Source of the DNA: Salinarimonas soli | Lineage (GTDB): Bacteria; Pseudomonadota; Alphaproteobacteria; Rhizobiales; Beijerinckiaceae | NCBI RefSeq assembly: GCF_008386575.1 | Contig: NZ_VUOA01000003.1 | Coordinates: 1 to 54,379, forward strand | Direction of reading: 5' to 3' | Length of the DNA: 54,379 nt | Part shown: one piece after another, positions 50,310-54,379 of the stretch | Layout of the letters: each line of letters opens with the position of its first letter | How positions within the stretch are numbered: position 1 is the first letter of the stretch | Notes under the pieces: generated by a model | What the model was told of the DNA's origin: nothing | Seen by the model: the letters and a program-made list of their open reading frames with translations, nothing else | Database searches by the model: none | Translations under genes and position numbers: made by a program

Positions 50310-52004
50310 CTACTCCCGCACGAGCTCGAAACGGTCCACGTCCACGAGTCCCATATCGGTGATCTTGAGATGCGGGATCACCGGCAGGGGCAGGAACGCG
50401 ACCTGGAGGAAGGGCTCGGGCAGGACGACGCCGAGGTCCCTGGCCGCCGCCCGCAGGGGATGGAGCGCGTCGCGCACCCATTCATAGGATCGGTCGCTCA
50501 TCAGGCCCGCGATGGGGAGTGGCAGCTCGGCCCGCACCTCGCCGTCGCTCACGACCGCGAAGCCCCCCTGGATCTCGATGAGCCGGTTCACCGCCGCCGC
50601 CATATCGGCATCGTCTGCGCCCACCACGCAGATGTTGTGGCTGTCGTGGCCGATGGAGGAGGCGATGGCGCCGCGCTTCATCCCGAACCCCTTCACGAAG
50701 CCGAGCCCGATATTGCGGTTGACCCCGTGCCGGGCCACCACCGCCACCTTCACGGCATCCTGCTCCAGATCCACGTGCCGCACCCCGCCCCGGCTCGGCA
50801 GCGTCAGGCGCAGGTGCTCCGTGATGATCCGGCCCGGCACCACACCGATGACCGAGCTCTCGCCGAGGCCTCCGGAGACCTGGAAGTCGTCGGCGCTCAC
50901 CCGCGCCGCCTTGACGCTGTCTAGCCCCACGGGCGCCACGCTGCCGCGCGTCGCGAATAGACCCTCGTCCACCAGGCGCCCGGCCGCGATCACGTCCGAG
51001 ACGGCGCAGGCCTCCAGGTCGTCGAGGAGCACGATGTCGGCGCGGCGTCCCGGCGCGATCAGGCCCCGGTCGCGCAGACCGAACGCCGTCGCGGCGGTGA
51101 GCGAGGCCGCGCGATAGACCGCGAGCGGCGGGCGCCCGAGCCCGATGAGGGTGCGGATCATGTGGTCGATGTGGCCCTCCTCGGCGATGTCGAGGGGGTT
51201 GCGGTCGTCGGTGCAGAGCGCCAGGAACGGCGAGGTCGCGATGTCGAGGAGGGGCGCGAGCGCATGGAGGTCCTTGGAGACGGAGCCCTCGCGGATGAGG
51301 ACCGTCATGCCCTTGCGGATCTTCTCCAAGGCCTCGTCCGAGGTCGTCGTCTCGTGGTCTGTGCGGATGCCCGCCGCGATGTAGCCGTTGAGGTCGAGGC
51401 CGCGCAGGAGCGGCGCGTGCCCGTCCACGTGGCCGTCGGCGAAGAGCGCGATCTTGGCAAGGCAGGCGGGATCGCCGCCGAGCACGCCGGGCACGTTCAT
51501 GAACTCGGCCAGCCCGATGCCGCTCCGGTGCCCGCGATAGGGCGCGAGGTCCGCCGCCTCGATGCGCGCGCCCGCGGTCTCCAGATGGGTGGCGGGCACG
51601 CAGCTGGAGAGCTGCACCCGCAGGTCCATGATCGTGCGCTCGGCGCAGGCGAGGAAATAGTCGAAGGCTCCCGTGCCGATGACGTTCGCCATCTCGTGCG
51701 GATCGCAGATCGCCGTCGTGACCCCGTGGGGCAGGACGCAGCGATCGAATTCCAGCGGCGTCACGAGGGAGGACTCGACGTGCAGGTGCGTGTCGATGAA
51801 GCCCGGCACCGCGATCCGCCCCCGGCCCTCGATCACCCGCGTGCCGTGGTACGACCCATAGGTCCCCACGATCGTCCCGCCGCACACGGCGATGTCGGTG
51901 CGGATCAGGTCGCCCGTGACGAGGTCGAAGAGGCGCACGTCGCGGATCACGAGATCGGCGGGGGCGCTGCCGCGGCCTTGGGCGATGCGGGCGGGGAGGG
52001 GCAT
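50310..52004 (-). CDS. ade: Adenine deaminase (AdeC/Ade type)
   Basis: The 564-residue amidohydrolase converts adenine to hypoxanthine in purine salvage. The metal-binding HLH is in [16 protein letters not shown]. Further typical parts are [40 protein letters not shown] with the catalytic Asp, and the C-terminal domain with [25 protein letters not shown]. Length is normal for bacterial Ade. The protein begins [20 protein letters not shown]. The toxin gene lies three bases upstream in the same direction but is probably a separate unit by function. Confidence 0.94.
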   Translation of the reverse strand: MPLPARIAQGRGSAPADLVIRDVRLFDLVTGDLIRTDIAVCGGTIVGTYGSYHGTRVIEGRGRIAVPGFIDTHLHVESSLVTPLEFDRCVLPHGVTTAICDPHEMANVIGTGAFDYFLACAERTIMDLRVQLSSCVPATHLETAGARIEAADLAPYRGHRSGIGLAEFMNVPGVLGGDPACLAKIALFADGHVDGHAPLLRGLDLNGYIAAGIRTDHETTTSDEALEKIRKGMTVLIREGSVSKDLHALAPLLDIATSPFLALCTDDRNPLDIAEEGHIDHMIRTLIGLGRPPLAVYRAASLTAATAFGLRDRGLIAPGRRADIVLLDDLEACAVSDVIAAGRLVDEGLFATRGSVAPVGLDSVKAARVSADDFQVSGGLGESSVIGVVPGRIITEHLRLTLPSRGGVRHVDLEQDAVKVAVVARHGVNRNIGLGFVKGFGMKRGAIASSIGHDSHNICVVGADDADMAAAVNRLIEIQGGFAVVSDGEVRAELPLPIAGLMSDRSYEWVRDALHPLRAAARDLGVVLPEPFLQVAFLPLPVIPHLKITDMGLVDVDRFELVRE

Positions 52005-52007
52005 GGA

Positions 52008-52427
52008 TCAGGGTTCCAGAGCCAGGGGGACGCCGATGTCGCGGGCGGCGCGCGCCATAGCACGGTCGAGGGTCGCGAGGGGCAGGTCGGTTCGCTGGGC
52101 GAGCTCGACATAGGCTGCGTCGTAGACCGTGAGGGACCTCTCCCGCGCGAGCGTGAGGAGCGAGCCGGAGAGGTTCGTGGCGGCGCGGCCGTCGAGGCTG
52201 ATGGGAAGCGACGCGATCAACTCCAGCAAGCCATCAACGGCGGGGGCCTTGAGGCGCTGCCGTCGCTCGGCGACGAGAAGCGCGTTCGCCACCTCGACCG
52301 GCCAGTGGCTTGGCACGAGCGCGCCTCCGGCTTCGACACGGCGCAGAAGTGCTTCGGTCTGCGGCGTTCGCTCTTCATCGAAGCACCAAGCGAGCGCCGC
52401 CGATGCGTCGAGAACGACGACGCTCAT
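52008..52427 (-). CDS. VapC-type PIN-domain toxin
   Basis: The 139-residue PIN ribonuclease has the acidic residues expected for Mg2+: D7 in VVLDASAALAW, the Glu of WPVEVANAL and the Asp of LTVYDAAYVELA. VapC toxins cut specific tRNAs or rRNA to stop growth. Its ATG overlaps the antitoxin stop by four bases (ATGA), the usual antitoxin-first order. Target unknown. The catalytic residues look intact. Confidence 0.92.
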   Translation of the reverse strand: MSVVVLDASAALAWCFDEERTPQTEALLRRVEAGGALVPSHWPVEVANALLVAERRQRLKAPAVDGLLELIASLPISLDGRAATNLSGSLLTLARERSLTVYDAAYVELAQRTDLPLATLDRAMARAARDIGVPLALEP

Positions 52428-52654
52428 CGGCGGCCTTCGTCAATAAGATCACGTATGGAAAGGCCGCCGAGCGTCGCGCCTCCGCTCACACGTCGGAACC
52501 GCTCGACAATGTCGCCACGATCATTAGGCGTGCTCGCGACGAGCCGTGCGACCTCTCGGCCCTCATGGGTGAAGACGACCTCCTCCCCCGCCTGAACGGA
52601 CCGCAGAAGGGTCGCCAGGCGCTCGTCCATGTCCTTGACCGCCACCTCGATCAC
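52424..52654 (-). CDS. Phd/YefM-type (VapB-like) antitoxin
   Basis: The 76-residue protein has the Phd/YefM DNA-binding N-terminal pattern DERLATLLRSVQAGEEVVFTHEGREVARLV and a C-terminal toxin-binding tail. The start is taken as GTG 52654 because GGAGG lies about eight bases upstream; no ATG suits, and the longer ORF to 52681 lacks a ribosome site. It should bind its own promoter and neutralise the PIN toxin encoded directly after it. Confidence 0.88.
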   Translation of the reverse strand: MIEVAVKDMDERLATLLRSVQAGEEVVFTHEGREVARLVASTPNDRGDIVERFRRVSGGATLGGLSIRDLIDEGRR

Positions 52655-52718
52655 GAGAGGAGCCTCCCTTGCTCGTCTCAAGTTAAGGCGGAGCGCGCGA
52701 TTTGCGAAGCCCGCCCCC

Positions 52719-54335
<1,617 letters not shown>

Positions 54336-54362
54336 AGGTGGGGTTCCGGACGCTGTTTCCTC

Positions 54363-54379
54363 TCCCCGCCGCGCGGGGA
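54363..54379. other. Hairpin at the window edge
   Basis: TCCCCGC (54363-54369) is the exact reverse complement of GCGGGGA (54373-54379), with loop CGC. It lies about 30 bases upstream of the ATPase start and may extend beyond the window, so its role cannot be judged. Confidence 0.3.

Overview
The window is about 54 kb of high-GC DNA from an alphaproteobacterium, most likely order Hyphomicrobiales (Rhizobiales). The evidence is the FlbT/FlaF flagellin regulators, a FliX beside FlgI, a CheL-type rod protein, a DUF6867 protein after a liv operon, and an ispH-thrB-rnhA run. A Methylobacteriaceae- or Salinarimonas-like relative is plausible, but the genus cannot be fixed from sequence reading alone. 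It looks like ordinary chromosome: I saw no tRNA, rRNA, insertion sequence, prophage or CRISPR array. The obvious accessory items are one VapBC-type toxin-antitoxin pair and several families of intergenic palindromes.

Layout. 0-6.5 kb is a flagellar block: two near-identical flagellins, flbT and flaF downstream of one of them, a FlaG-like protein, a FlgN-like chaperone, a rod-binding protein, flgI, and divergent fliX. 6.7-9.4 kb holds ubiK, a YbjN protein, proC and a TetR regulator. 9.9-14.2 kb is a leftward branched-chain amino acid ABC operon (livHMGF plus DUF6867) with no binding-protein gene beside it. 14.5-23.3 kb is mixed metabolism and repair: flavin reductase, secreted trypsin-like protease, M81 (MlrC) peptidase, SixA-like phosphatase, endonuclease V, two SDR enzymes, CorA, DUF1810 and an SRAP (YedK) protein. 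23.5-25 kb is an unusual CBS-BON fusion. 25-28.4 kb is a three-gene polysaccharide initiation/export operon. 28.5-32.7 kb holds small envelope or unknown proteins and a glycerate 2-kinase. 32.9-36.1 kb is a translationally coupled MATE exporter and CPA2 antiporter. 36.3-39.2 kb is ispH-thrB-rnhA-NUDIX. 39.2-41.3 kb has a 1-Cys peroxiredoxin, a DsbD-N-domain protein and YqgE/AlgH. 41.5-47.3 kb is thrC, an M16 peptidase and a GGDEF/EAL membrane protein. 47.5-54.3 kb has an AI-2E family transporter, a methyltransferase, adenine deaminase, the toxin-antitoxin pair and a fused OppD/OppF-type ATPase cut off from the rest of its operon by the window edge.

How genes work together. Flagellin synthesis (two fliC copies) is presumably set by FlbT (repressor of flagellin translation) and FlaF. 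FliX usually couples basal-body assembly to sigma-54-dependent flagellar transcription, and a good sigma-54 site lies in front of flgI next to an inverted repeat shared with the fliX promoter region. Operons are tight: ATGA or TGATG overlaps recur in liv, MATE/CPA2, thrB-rnhA-NUDIX, thrC-M16, flgI and vapBC.

Nothing here is clearly a new large biological system. The best leads are small: a 30-codon ORF wedged between flgI and the rod-protein gene, the flgI/fliX control region, a motif shared by the flagellin upstream regions, intergenic repeat families concentrated in convergent gaps, the CBS-BON fusion, and a GGDEF/EAL protein with altered signature motifs.
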